64,000 nucleotides of DNA. It comes from DATBGZ01 sp036557785 (GTDB lineage: Bacteria; Actinomycetota; Actinomycetes; Mycobacteriales; Micromonosporaceae). The stretch covers positions 30,574 to 94,573 of the forward strand of contig DATBGZ010000066.1 of assembly GCA_036557785.1 (NCBI GenBank), written 5' to 3'. Positions 39,737 to 48,255 of the stretch are shown in pieces. Both the position numbers and the translations under genes were made by a program. The notes beneath the pieces are model-generated. The model worked only from the letters and a program-made list of their open reading frames with translations, was not told where the DNA came from and searched no databases. Every line of letters starts with the position of its first letter. Positions within the stretch are counted from its first letter, which is position 1.

Positions 39737-40990
39737 GTGACGACCACAATCCCGTCTGCCCCGGCGCCGCTGGCGCCCACCGTCGAGCCGGGCGAGGTTG
39801 GCCTCGACGCCCGGCAGTTGGCGCGCCTGGACGCGCACTTCGCGACCTATGTGGACAGTGGCAAGCTGCCCGGCCTGCACGTCGTGGTGACCCGGCGCGG
39901 CCAGATCGCGCACTCGTTCGTCTATGGTCGGCGCGACCTCGAGGCCGACGCGCCAGTCACCCCGGACACGCTGTGGCGCATCTACTCCATGACCAAGCCG
40001 CTCACCTCGGTCGCGGCGATGATGCTGTGGGAGCAGGGTCGCTTCGAGCTGACCGACGAGATCAGCCGCTGGCTGCCCGAGTTCGCCGACCTGCGCGTCT
40101 ACGACAAGGGGTCGAGCACGAAGTACTACACGGTGCCGGCGAATGAACCGATCCGGGTCTGGCACCTGCTCACCCACACCAGCGGCCTGACCTACGGCTG
40201 GCTGCAGACCTCCGTGGTGGACGCGGTCTACCGGGCCGCCGGCTGGGACATCCTGGCGCCGCCGGACGTGGACCTCGCCGCCGCCTGCCGGAGTTGGGCC
40301 ACGCTGCCGTTGCTCTTCCAGCCGGGGACGCGGTGGGGTTACTCGGCGGCTACCGACGTGCTGGGGCGGCTGGTCGAGGTCGTTTCGGGGCAACGCCTGG
40401 ACGAGTTCGTCGCGCAGCGCATCCTGCAGCCGCTGGGCATGACCGACACGCGGTGGTGGGTGCACGGCGAGGACACCTCGCGGCTGGCCGCCCTCTACGT
40501 ACCGACGACGTCCGGTGGCCTGGCGCGCATGGACATCCTCGGCGGCGCGGCGCTGGTCGAGCCGGCGCTGCTCTCCGGTGGCGCGGGGCTGATCAGCTCC
40601 GCCGCCGACTACCACCGGTTCACCCAGATGCTGTTGGGCGAGGGCACGTACCAGGGCCAGCGCCTGCTGGGCAGCCGTACGGTGCGGTTCATGACCCGCA
40701 ACCACCTGCCCGGTGGGCTGGATCTGGCCCGGCTCTCCACCGGTGGGTTCGCGGAGACCATCCTCGATGGCATCGGCTTCGGGCTCGGCTTCGCGGTCGT
40801 CCTCGACCCGGTGCCGGGCCGGACGCCCAGCAGCGCGGGGCAGTACTACTGGGGCGGGCTGGCGAGCACCGCCTTCTTCGTGGACCCGGCCGAGGAGCTC
40901 ACCGTGATGTTCTTCACGCAGCTGATGCCCTCGAGCACCTACCCGCTTCGTCCGCAACTGCGCCAGATGGTGTATTCGGCGATCGTCTGA
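39737..40990 (+). CDS. Serine hydrolase, class C beta-lactamase / EstB family
   Basis: A 417-residue beta-lactamase-fold protein. The catalytic SxxK is SMTK in WRIYSMTKPLTSVAAMM, the YxN-like site is around GYSAATDVLG, and GGAGLISSAADYHRFTQML is typical of the family. There is no signal peptide, so a cytoplasmic esterase or transesterase is more likely than a secreted beta-lactamase. GTG 39737 follows TACAGT by 6 nt (leaderless). The substrate is unknown. Confidence 0.88.
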   Translation: MTTTIPSAPAPLAPTVEPGEVGLDARQLARLDAHFATYVDSGKLPGLHVVVTRRGQIAHSFVYGRRDLEADAPVTPDTLWRIYSMTKPLTSVAAMMLWEQGRFELTDEISRWLPEFADLRVYDKGSSTKYYTVPANEPIRVWHLLTHTSGLTYGWLQTSVVDAVYRAAGWDILAPPDVDLAAACRSWATLPLLFQPGTRWGYSAATDVLGRLVEVVSGQRLDEFVAQRILQPLGMTDTRWWVHGEDTSRLAALYVPTTSGGLARMDILGGAALVEPALLSGGAGLISSAADYHRFTQMLLGEGTYQGQRLLGSRTVRFMTRNHLPGGLDLARLSTGGFAETILDGIGFGLGFAVVLDPVPGRTPSSAGQYYWGGLASTAFFVDPAEELTVMFFTQLMPSSTYPLRPQLRQMVYSAIV

Positions 40991-41004
40991 CCGACCATGG
41001 TCGG
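40991..41004 (+). repeat. 14-bp perfect palindrome after the hydrolase gene
   Basis: CCGACCATGGTCGG lies directly behind the hydrolase stop codon. It could act as a short terminator stem or a dimeric protein site for the livG promoter about 90 bp downstream. It has no loop, which argues for a DNA site. Confidence 0.35.
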
Positions 41005-41042
41005 GTTGCCGTACCCAGTCGGCGGCCGTTAGATGTCACCTT

Positions 41043-41070
41043 GCATCTGCACAGCTCGCATCTACACAGC
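41043..41070 (+). repeat. Direct repeat upstream of livG
   Basis: GCATCTGCACAGC and GCATCTACACAGC are 13-bp direct repeats with one mismatch at a 15-bp period, ending 13 bp before the livG ATG. Their position suggests a regulator site or a duplicated leader segment. Confidence 0.35.
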
Positions 41071-41083
41071 CGGAGCGGTCGGT

Positions 41084-41848
41084 ATGGCGCTGTCGTTGTC
41101 GGGCATCGGGGTGCGACTGTCTCGCGGCGAGGCCGCCCTCGCCGACGTCAGCCTCACCGTCCCGGACGGCGCCATCGTGGGGGTGATCGGCCCCAACGGC
41201 GCGGGCAAGACCACACTGCTCAACGTGGTCTGCGGCTTCGTGGCGCCCACGACCGGCACGATGAGCCTCGACGGGGCGCCGTTGCGTCCCAAGCCGCATC
41301 ACCTGGTCCGCCTGGGCATCGCGCGCACCCTGCAGGGCGTCGGCCTGTTCGACGGACTGAGCGTGCTGGAGAACGTGATGGCGGGCGCGACCCGAGCGGC
41401 CCGGACCGGCGTGGTCGCGAGCCTGCTCGGCGCCCCCCGCGCCGACCGGGATGAGCGCGCGCTCGCCGACCTAGCCCGATCGCTGCTCGACGAGCTCGGT
41501 CTGGCCCGGTACGCCGGGGCGAGGCCATCGACGCTGCCGTATGCGCTGCGGAAGAAGGTGGCCCTGGCCCGCGCCCTGGCGGGCGACCCGCGGCTGCTGC
41601 TGCTCGACGAGCCGGCCGGTGGCCTGTCCGCCGAGGAGACCGATGAGCTCGCCGCGCTGCTCACCGGCCTGGCCCACCGCCCGTCGGGTGCCTGCTCGGT
41701 GCTACTCGTCGAACACCACGTGCCGCTGGTGGTGCTGGTCTGTGACGAGGTCGTCGTGCTCGACCTCGGTCGCGTGGTCGCGGCCGGCACCGCGGCGCGC
41801 CTGCGCGAGGACCGAGCGGTCGCCGACGCCTACCTCGGCGCGCTGTGA
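41084..41848 (+). CDS. livG: Branched-chain amino acid/amide ABC ATPase, LivG type
   Basis: A 254-residue ATPase: Walker A GPNGAGKTTLLNVVCGF, LQGVGLFDGLSVLENVMAGA, signature region TLPYALRKKVALARALAG (no canonical LSGGQ, as in many LivG proteins), Walker B LLLLDEPAGGLSAEE. ATG 41084 gives the family length. It is the first of five genes forming a complete HAAT-type importer. The substrate could be branched-chain amino acids, amides or urea. Confidence 0.88.
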   Translation: MALSLSGIGVRLSRGEAALADVSLTVPDGAIVGVIGPNGAGKTTLLNVVCGFVAPTTGTMSLDGAPLRPKPHHLVRLGIARTLQGVGLFDGLSVLENVMAGATRAARTGVVASLLGAPRADRDERALADLARSLLDELGLARYAGARPSTLPYALRKKVALARALAGDPRLLLLDEPAGGLSAEETDELAALLTGLAHRPSGACSVLLVEHHVPLVVLVCDEVVVLDLGRVVAAGTAARLREDRAVADAYLGAL

Positions 41849-42534
41849 GGGGCGACGTGCTGCTGGAGGTGCACGGGCTGCACGCCGGCTACGGCGGCGC
41901 CGACGTGCTGCGCGGCGTCGACCTGAGCGTCCCGGCGGCCGCCGTGGTCGCGGTGCTCGGCGCGAACGGAGCCGGCAAGACCACCCTGCTGCGCACGCTC
42001 TGCGGGCTCCTGCGCCCCTCCGGTGGCACGATCACCTTCGATGGCAAGGACCTCGCGACGGTGCCGGTCGAGCATCGGGTGCGACGCGGGATCGCCCTCG
42101 TGCCGGACGGGCGAGGGGTGGTCGAGGAGCTGACCGTTGCGGAGAACCTGCGCCTGGGCGGGCTCTGGCGCCGCGACCCCGCGGGGGTGCGGACGGCCGC
42201 GGCGGTGGCAGAGGTCTACGAGCTCTTCGAGCCGCTGGCCCGCCGGCGCGGGCTCGCCGCACACCACCTCTCCGGTGGCGAACGCCGGATGCTCGCGATC
42301 GGCCGGGCGCTCGTGGCCCGCCCGCGACTGCTGCTGCTCGACGAGCCGTCCCTGGGTCTGGCGCCGCCGCTGGTCGCCGCGATCCTGACCCTGCTGCCCC
42401 GGTTGCGGGAGACCGCGGGACTCGCGGTGCTGCTCGTCGAGCAGAACGTACGGGCCGCGCTCGCGATCGCCGACACCGCCGTGATCGTCACGGATGGGCG
42501 CATCGCCACGGCCGGGACAGGCGCGGTGTCCTGA
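41845..42534 (+). CDS. livF: Branched-chain amino acid/amide ABC ATPase, LivF type
   Basis: A 229-residue ATPase: GANGAGKTTLLRTLCGLL, VPDGRGVVEELTVAENL (the LivF Q-loop), signature LSGGERRMLAIGRAL and LLLLDEPSLGLAPPLV. GTG 41845 overlaps the livG stop (GTGA). It is the second ATPase of the importer heterodimer. Confidence 0.92.
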   Translation: MRGDVLLEVHGLHAGYGGADVLRGVDLSVPAAAVVAVLGANGAGKTTLLRTLCGLLRPSGGTITFDGKDLATVPVEHRVRRGIALVPDGRGVVEELTVAENLRLGGLWRRDPAGVRTAAAVAEVYELFEPLARRRGLAAHHLSGGERRMLAIGRALVARPRLLLLDEPSLGLAPPLVAAILTLLPRLRETAGLAVLLVEQNVRAALAIADTAVIVTDGRIATAGTGAVS

Positions 42535-42535
42535 C

Positions 42536-43417
42536 ATGGACCGGTTCCTCTTCCTCACCATCGATGGTCTGGCCAGCGGCGCCGTCTACGCGGTCTTCGC
42601 GCTCTCGCTCGTGCTGATCTGGCGGGCGGCCCGGATCGTGAACTTCGCGCAGGGTGCGATCAGCGTCGCGGCGGCGTACGTCGCCTGGTCGGTGGGCACC
42701 CACGTCGGCGGGTGGTGGCTCGGCCTCGCGCTGGCGCCGCTGGTCGGCGCCGCGCTCGGCGTCGGGCTGCAGCGCACCGCGCTGCGCCGCCTCGGCCCGG
42801 ACCGCCACCTCGAGGCCATGATCGTGGCGCTGGGCGTGGTCATGGTCGTGCAGGCGGTGCTCGGGATGGTCTACGGCCTGCAGTACGAGCCCATGGCGAC
42901 CCCGGTCAGCGACGACGTGCTCGTGGTCGGCGGGGTGTCGACCACCTCGCCGTACCGGTTGCTGGTGGTGGCCGTGGCCGCGTCGCTCGTCGTGGCGGTG
43001 GCCCTGCTCTTCGCCCGCACCCGGCTGGGGCTGCGGCTGCGCGCGGCGGCCACCGCGGCCGAGATCGCCCGGCTGTCGGGCATCAGCGTGGCGCGGATGA
43101 CGACCATCGCGTGGGGGCTCGCGACGGGTCTGGCCGCGTTCGCCGCGATGCTCGTGCTACCGACCGGGCTCGGACTCACCCCGACCGCGATGGACGGCGT
43201 CTTCATCACCGCGTTCACCGCGACGGTCCTCGGCGGCCTGGACAGCCCGCTCGGCGCCGTGCTCGGCGGCCTCGCGGTGGGGCTGGTGCTCGACTACGCC
43301 ACCGGATACGCGAGCGACCCGAACCTCGCCCCGCTCGCCGTGCTCGGGTTGCTGCTCGCCGTGCTGCTCGTGCGACCCAGGGGGATCTTCTCGCCCGGCC
43401 CGGCCCGGCGGGTCTGA
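42536..43417 (+). CDS. livH: Branched-chain amino acid/amide ABC permease, LivH type
   Basis: A 293-residue permease with about eight membrane helices; IDGLASGAVYAVFALSLVLIWRAARIVNFAQG is the LivH signature start, and AFTATVLGGLDSPLGAVLGGLAVGL the EAA-like loop region. It begins 1 nt after the livF stop region. It is one half of the transmembrane channel. Confidence 0.92.
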   Translation: MDRFLFLTIDGLASGAVYAVFALSLVLIWRAARIVNFAQGAISVAAAYVAWSVGTHVGGWWLGLALAPLVGAALGVGLQRTALRRLGPDRHLEAMIVALGVVMVVQAVLGMVYGLQYEPMATPVSDDVLVVGGVSTTSPYRLLVVAVAASLVVAVALLFARTRLGLRLRAAATAAEIARLSGISVARMTTIAWGLATGLAAFAAMLVLPTGLGLTPTAMDGVFITAFTATVLGGLDSPLGAVLGGLAVGLVLDYATGYASDPNLAPLAVLGLLLAVLLVRPRGIFSPGPARRV

Positions 43418-43418
43418 G

Positions 43419-43540
43419 ATGGCCGGGCCGCAACGCTCTGGGCGCGGGGCCGGGCCGCAACGCTCTGGCCGCGAGGCCGGGCCTGAACGCTCTGGCCGCG
43501 GGGCCGGGCCGCAACGCTCTGGCCGCGGGTCCGGGCCTGC
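43419..43540 (+). repeat. 27-bp tandem repeat, four copies plus a partial
   Basis: Units begin at 43419, 43446, 43473, 43500 and (partial) 43527, with core GGGCCGCAACGCTCTGGCCG. Copies 2 and 4 are identical, and copy 3 differs at a few positions. The 27-bp period keeps the livM frame open. It is a minisatellite-like array, with no spacers as in CRISPR. Confidence 0.92.
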
Positions 43541-44675
43541 CGTCGGTACGGGCAATACGTTGGCCCGCCACACCGGCCTTGCCGCGGCCGTGGTCGCCGT
43601 CGGCGTCGGCCTGAGCTACGCCCTGCCCAGTTCGCGGCTCTTCGGCTTCAGCCAGTTCGTCGCCTACCTCGCGGCCGTCGCGGGCCTGACTGTCCTCATC
43701 GGACTGTCGGGGCAGCTCTCGATCGGGCACGCCGGCCTGATGGCCGTCGGCGGATATGCCATGGCGCTGACCCAGAACCTGCTCTACGACCAGGGGTTCA
43801 CCGTGGCGCCCGCGCCCGGGACCAGCCGGGTCTTCGCCGCGGTCGCCGAGCCGACGGCGGCACCGTGGACGCTGCCGATCTCCCTGCTCGCCGGCGTGCT
43901 CGCCGCGCTGGCTGTGGGTGGCGTGCTCGCGCTCGCCACGGCGGCGCTGCGGGGGCCGTACCTGGCGGGGTTGACCCTCGCCTTCGGCCTGGTCGTGGTG
44001 CCGGCCAGCGCCGTCATCAGCCCCCTGCGCGGCGAGCAGGGGTTGCGGGTGCGGGTTCCCCGGATGCCCGACGGGCTGGGGCCAGCCGTCGGCGAGACGC
44101 GCTGGCGGGCGTGGGTGGCGCTGGTCGCGACGGCTGTGGTGCTGCTGCTGCTCGCCAACCTGGTGCGCGGGCGCCTGGGCCGGAATCTGCGCGCCGTGCG
44201 CGACGACGAGGTGGCGGCCGCGCTGTGTGGCATCCCCGTGGCCCGCACGCGTGTGCTCGCCTTTGTGGTGAGCGCCGGCACGGCCGGGATGGCCGGCGGC
44301 GTCTACGTCTACCTGACCAGCACGGTCCTGCCGGGGTACTTCGGGCTGAGCCTGTCGCTGTTCCTGCTGGTCGCCGTGGTCCTCGGCGGCAGCGGAGGCC
44401 TCGCCGGGGCGGCGTGGGGGACCCTGTTCATCGTCGCGGTCCCCATCGCGACCACCGAGGTCGTCGGGGGCCTGCACGTCGGTCCGGTCCTCGCCGCGCG
44501 CCTGGCGGGCAACCTTCCGCTGGCCCTGCTCGGGCTCGCCCTGGTCGTGGTCGCGCTGGCGAGGCTCCGGGACCACGCGGCGGTGCGCAGGTTCGTCGGG
44601 CGGCGGCGCGGGGAGGTCTCGGAGGCGAGGGACGACACCGGGTCGGCACGGCCGGCACACGGCATACGACAATGA
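43419..44675 (+). CDS. livM: Branched-chain amino acid/amide ABC permease, LivM type
   Basis: A 418-residue permease with about nine helices; VLIGLSGQLSIGHAGLMAVGGYAMA and VLGGSGGLAGAAWGTLFI are LivM hallmarks. The first 45 residues are unusual: four tandem GAGPQRSGR-type 9-mers encoded by 27-bp DNA repeats, giving a basic cytoplasmic tail absent from typical LivM. If the repeat is not translated, TTG 43560 (LARHTGLAAAVV) would be the start, but no RBS supports it. Confidence 0.88.
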   Translation: MAGPQRSGRGAGPQRSGREAGPERSGRGAGPQRSGRGSGPAVGTGNTLARHTGLAAAVVAVGVGLSYALPSSRLFGFSQFVAYLAAVAGLTVLIGLSGQLSIGHAGLMAVGGYAMALTQNLLYDQGFTVAPAPGTSRVFAAVAEPTAAPWTLPISLLAGVLAALAVGGVLALATAALRGPYLAGLTLAFGLVVVPASAVISPLRGEQGLRVRVPRMPDGLGPAVGETRWRAWVALVATAVVLLLLANLVRGRLGRNLRAVRDDEVAAALCGIPVARTRVLAFVVSAGTAGMAGGVYVYLTSTVLPGYFGLSLSLFLLVAVVLGGSGGLAGAAWGTLFIVAVPIATTEVVGGLHVGPVLAARLAGNLPLALLGLALVVVALARLRDHAAVRRFVGRRRGEVSEARDDTGSARPAHGIRQ

Positions 44676-46090
44676 GCCGTCAACCCAGAGGATGGAGTCC
44701 GCGCGCGATGACCCAGGCCCCGCCCACGCCCCGCCCGCCCACGAGCAGCCCCGCCGTCGGCTTGCCCGCGCCGGCGCGACGGCCGGTCCGCGGCCCGTAC
44801 GCCGTGTCGCGGCGCGCGACGACCCGCGCCGTGGCGCTCGTGGGCTGCGCGCTCCTGGCCCTGGCGACGGTGGCGTGCACCCACGTCCCGCCGCCCACGC
44901 CCTATTTCCCGCCTCAGGGAGTGACCGACACCGAGATCACGCTCGGCTCCCACCAGCCACTCACCGGGCCAGCGGCGGCGGGCTACTCCCGGGTGTCGGC
45001 GGCGACGAAGGCGTACTTCGACTACGTCAACGCCAACGGTGGGGTTTACGGGCGCAAGATCGTCTATGACGTCGGCGACGACGGGTACAACCCCGCCAAC
45101 ACGCAGACCGTGGTGCGCAAGCTCGTCGAGCAGGACAAGGTATTCGCCATCGTCGGTGGCTTCGGCACGGCGACGCACCTGAGCGTGATGGACTACCTCA
45201 AGGACAAGCAGATCCCCGACCTGTTCGTCACCTCGGGCGCCACCGACTGGAACCAACCGTCGCGCTACCCCGGCACGTTCGGGTTCCAGACCGACTACAC
45301 GACCGAGGGCAAGATCATCGGGCACTACATCCAGGAGACCCCGACGCTGGCCGAGAAGAAGGCCTGCACGTTCGTCCAGAACGACGACTTCGGGCGCGAG
45401 CTGGTGGCCGGGCTCACGCAGACCCTCGACAGCAAGCTCGCCTCGCAGCAGACCTACATCACCTCGAACCCGAACGTCGCCATCCAGACGCAGGCGCTGC
45501 GCCAGGCCGGCTGCGAGGTGGTCGTGCTCGCCACGATCCCGGGGTTCACGGCCCAGGTCCTCACCACGGCCTCGAAGCTGCACTACCAGCCACAGTTCAT
45601 CTCCTCGACGGTCGGCAGCGACTACAACACGGTCGCCGGATACCTGGGCGTCTCCAGCGGCCTGCTCGAGGGTCTGATCAGCACCGGCTACCTACCGATC
45701 GCGTCGAACACGGACGACCCGTGGGTCAAGCTGTTCCAGCAGATCAACGACGACTACGGCGACAAGGGCGAGGTCGACAACAACGTGCTCGTCGGCATGT
45801 CGATCGCTTACCTGACCGTGCAGGCACTGCAGCGCGCGGGCCATGACATCACCGTCGACAACCTCATCGACGCGATCCAGCAGGGCGGCTTCCCCGGGCC
45901 CGGCCTGGTGCCGTTCGGCTTCTCCAAGACGAGCCACGCCGGCTACACCGGCGGCCGGATGTCGAAGGTGACCAATGGCGTGCAGAACTACTTCGGCCCC
46001 GCGTACGTCACCGACGCGGGCGCGGCCGAGGTGACTGAGTACACCGAGCCGGCTGCGACCCCACCGCAGAATGGCGTGCCTACCGACTGA
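44672..46090 (+). CDS. ABC substrate-binding lipoprotein (type I PBP, HAAT family)
   Basis: A 472-residue extracellular ligand-binding protein. After a long n-region, the signal sequence ends in the lipobox LATVAC. The mature domain is a type I periplasmic binding fold: EITLGSHQPLTGPAAAG, YFDYVNANGGVYGRKI, FAIVGGFGTATHLSV and NNVLVGMSIAYLTVQAL. ATG 44672 overlaps the livM stop; ATG 44708 (MTQAPP) or a still later GTG before SRRATTRAV would give a more usual signal peptide. It completes the importer. Confidence 0.9.
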   Translation: MSRQPRGWSPRAMTQAPPTPRPPTSSPAVGLPAPARRPVRGPYAVSRRATTRAVALVGCALLALATVACTHVPPPTPYFPPQGVTDTEITLGSHQPLTGPAAAGYSRVSAATKAYFDYVNANGGVYGRKIVYDVGDDGYNPANTQTVVRKLVEQDKVFAIVGGFGTATHLSVMDYLKDKQIPDLFVTSGATDWNQPSRYPGTFGFQTDYTTEGKIIGHYIQETPTLAEKKACTFVQNDDFGRELVAGLTQTLDSKLASQQTYITSNPNVAIQTQALRQAGCEVVVLATIPGFTAQVLTTASKLHYQPQFISSTVGSDYNTVAGYLGVSSGLLEGLISTGYLPIASNTDDPWVKLFQQINDDYGDKGEVDNNVLVGMSIAYLTVQALQRAGHDITVDNLIDAIQQGGFPGPGLVPFGFSKTSHAGYTGGRMSKVTNGVQNYFGPAYVTDAGAAEVTEYTEPAATPPQNGVPTD

Positions 46091-46193
46091 TCAGTCCACT
46101 ATGGACCGGTCCGGCGACCCGTTCGGGTGACAGCGGCATTCCTGCTGCCAGGAATCGGCCGGGCGGCGCTATCGCCGGTGTGACCATGGCCCC

Positions 46194-47423
46194 ATGGGCC
46201 GTGAACCGAACAACATGCGGCTGGCCTCCCCACTGGAGACCGAGCCGACGTTCACCCTGACCTTCCGTGGCTACAACAAGCGGGAGGTCGACCAGTACGC
46301 GCAGATCACCGAGACCCAGCTGCAGGCCGCCATCGGCGAGCGTAACGAGCTCGCCGCGCGCATCCGCACGCTCTCCGACCAGCTGCACCGGGCACACGCG
46401 GAGCTGGTGGAGCTGCGCCGGCGGCCGACGCTCGACGAGAAGATCTCGTTCCGCCACCTGGGTCCCCGGGTGGAGCAGATCCTTGCCGAGGCGGAGAAAG
46501 AGGCCGACGCGGTGCGCGCCGCGGCCGCCGACGCACTCGCCGACGAGCGGGCAGCGGTCGCCGCCGAGCGCGCGAAGATCGCCGACGACTTCAACCGGAT
46601 GGTGCGCGAGTACGAGTCCAGCCAGCAGACACGGCGGGCCGAGGAGGAGGTATCGATCGCCAAACGACTCGAGGCTGTCCGGGTCGAGGTCGCCGAGGGT
46701 CAGGCGTATGCCCGCAAGGTTCGCGGCGAGGCGGAGGAGATCGTCTCGGCGGCCCAGGCCGAGGTGCGTCGGCTGCTCACCGACGGGACCAACCACGCGA
46801 ACCGGGTACGCGGCGAGGCGGTCGACAACGCCGAGGCCGTACGGTCGAAGGCCGATCAGGACGCGGCCGCCATCGCGCGCTCGGCGGAGGAGTACGCCCG
46901 CGAGACCCGTGAGGAGGCCGAGCAGCACGCTCACCAGACCCGCGCCGCCGCCGCGCAGCACGCCCACCAGACCACCGAGGCGGCCGAGCAGGCCGCGACC
47001 CAGCTACGGCTGCAGGCCGAGCAGCACGCGGCCCAGGTGCGGGCAGCCGCCGAGAAGCACGCCGCGCGGCTGCACGCCACCGCGCCCCGCCCCGCTCCCA
47101 GCGCGCCTGCTCCTGGCGGGCCTGGCCCCGGCACGCCTGCTCGTGGCGCGCCCGGCCCCGGCCCTGGTGCCCCGGGCTCCCGAGCGTCCAAACCCGCGCC
47201 GGCGGGGCCGGAGCTCGCGGGACCGCCAGCTCCCGTCGGACCGGCTCCCGTCGGACCGGCTCCCGTCGGTCGTCCGGAGGGCCGCGCCGCCGTCCGACCC
47301 GCCGCCGAGCGCCCGGTCGTCGATCAACCCGCCGCCGAACGGCCCACCGACGTGCCGACCTCGCCCGCACCGACTCGCCCTCCCGCGCCGACGGCCGTAC
47401 CGGGGGCGAAGCGACGCGGCTAG
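46194..47423 (+). CDS. DivIVA-like coiled-coil protein 1
   Basis: A 409-residue protein. Residues 18-60 (FTLTFRGYNKREVDQYAQITE) resemble the DivIVA/GpsB N-terminal membrane-binding domain; a long coiled coil follows (to about 295) with many EQHAxQxR heptads; the C-terminus is Pro/Ala/Gly-rich with PVGPAPVG-type repeats. Such proteins organise polar growth, septation or the membrane cytoskeleton. A paralogue follows 30 bp later. The low-complexity tail is probably disordered. Confidence 0.72.
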   Translation: MGREPNNMRLASPLETEPTFTLTFRGYNKREVDQYAQITETQLQAAIGERNELAARIRTLSDQLHRAHAELVELRRRPTLDEKISFRHLGPRVEQILAEAEKEADAVRAAAADALADERAAVAAERAKIADDFNRMVREYESSQQTRRAEEEVSIAKRLEAVRVEVAEGQAYARKVRGEAEEIVSAAQAEVRRLLTDGTNHANRVRGEAVDNAEAVRSKADQDAAAIARSAEEYARETREEAEQHAHQTRAAAAQHAHQTTEAAEQAATQLRLQAEQHAAQVRAAAEKHAARLHATAPRPAPSAPAPGGPGPGTPARGAPGPGPGAPGSRASKPAPAGPELAGPPAPVGPAPVGPAPVGRPEGRAAVRPAAERPVVDQPAAERPTDVPTSPAPTRPPAPTAVPGAKRRG

Positions 47424-47453
47424 GTCCATTCGGCGTGGGTGGGGAGGTTTGGC

Positions 47454-48245
47454 GTGACTGCTGACAGCGCCCGGGCCAGCGGCATGCCGATCGACGTCCA
47501 ATCGATGGACGGCGCATCGATGAATGATGGCCGGGTTCCCGGTGGCGCCCTGCCCCTGATGTCCGAACTCGTGACGGCCCCGGCGTTCCGGGTCGCCTTC
47601 CGGGGCTACGACACCAAGCAGGTGGATCGCTACGCGCACCTGATCGAAGCGGAGCTTGAGGCGACCAAGCACGCCCACGCGGAGCTCGCCGCCGACCTGC
47701 GCAGCCTCGCCGACCAGCTCGACCGGGCGCACGAGGAACTCGCGGTCCTGCGGCGGCGCCCATCGGTGGACGACGCGATCGCCTTCCGCCACCTCGGTCC
47801 GCGCGTGGAGGAGATCCTGGCCAACGCCAACGCCGAGGCGGACGAGATCCTTGCCGCGGCGAGGCGTCGCGCGCAGGAGCTTCAAGCGAGCAGCGAGCAG
47901 CAGGTCGGCGCCGTCCGAGCCGAGCATGCCCGGGAGGCGGCCGAGTTCGAGGAACGCCGGCGCTGGCTGCGCGAGGAAGAGGAGCGCTGGACCCGGCTCC
48001 TGCGGTCCCGTCAGGAGCAGGTGACGCGGGCGGAGCACTACCGGCGCAAGGTGCAGGAGGGCGCCGAGCAGATCCTGACCTCGGCAACCCTCCAGCACGA
48101 ACGAGTGGTCGCCTCAGCGCTCGCCCGTAGCGAGCAGATGCTCGCCGAGGCCACGGCACAGGCCGAACAGATCCGCGGGGCGGCACAGCGGTCCGACCTC
48201 GGCGATCAGGCGGATCCGGGCGCGAGTACCGAACCCGGCGACTAG
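47454..48245 (+). CDS. DivIVA-like coiled-coil protein 2
   Basis: A 263-residue paralogue of the preceding gene: FRVAFRGYDTKQVDRYAHLIEAEL, then LRRRPSVDDAIAFRHLGPRVEEIL, which has a near-copy in protein 1 (LRRRPTLDEKISFRHLGPRVEQIL), and a coiled coil to the end. It lacks the Pro-rich tail. GTG 47454 is supported by GGGGAGG 7 nt upstream. The pair may form hetero-oligomers at the membrane (inference). Confidence 0.72.
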   Translation: MTADSARASGMPIDVQSMDGASMNDGRVPGGALPLMSELVTAPAFRVAFRGYDTKQVDRYAHLIEAELEATKHAHAELAADLRSLADQLDRAHEELAVLRRRPSVDDAIAFRHLGPRVEEILANANAEADEILAAARRRAQELQASSEQQVGAVRAEHAREAAEFEERRRWLREEEERWTRLLRSRQEQVTRAEHYRRKVQEGAEQILTSATLQHERVVASALARSEQMLAEATAQAEQIRGAAQRSDLGDQADPGASTEPGD

Positions 48246-48255
48246 GACCGCCGCG

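Noticed and set aside
38976..40957. Long minus-strand frames opposite the DesR-like and serine hydrolase genes
   Set aside because: Shadow frames of well-supported plus-strand genes; no domain recognised.
43419..43540. Repeat array resembling CRISPR
   Set aside because: The units are directly contiguous 27-mers without spacers and keep an open frame; no cas genes are near.
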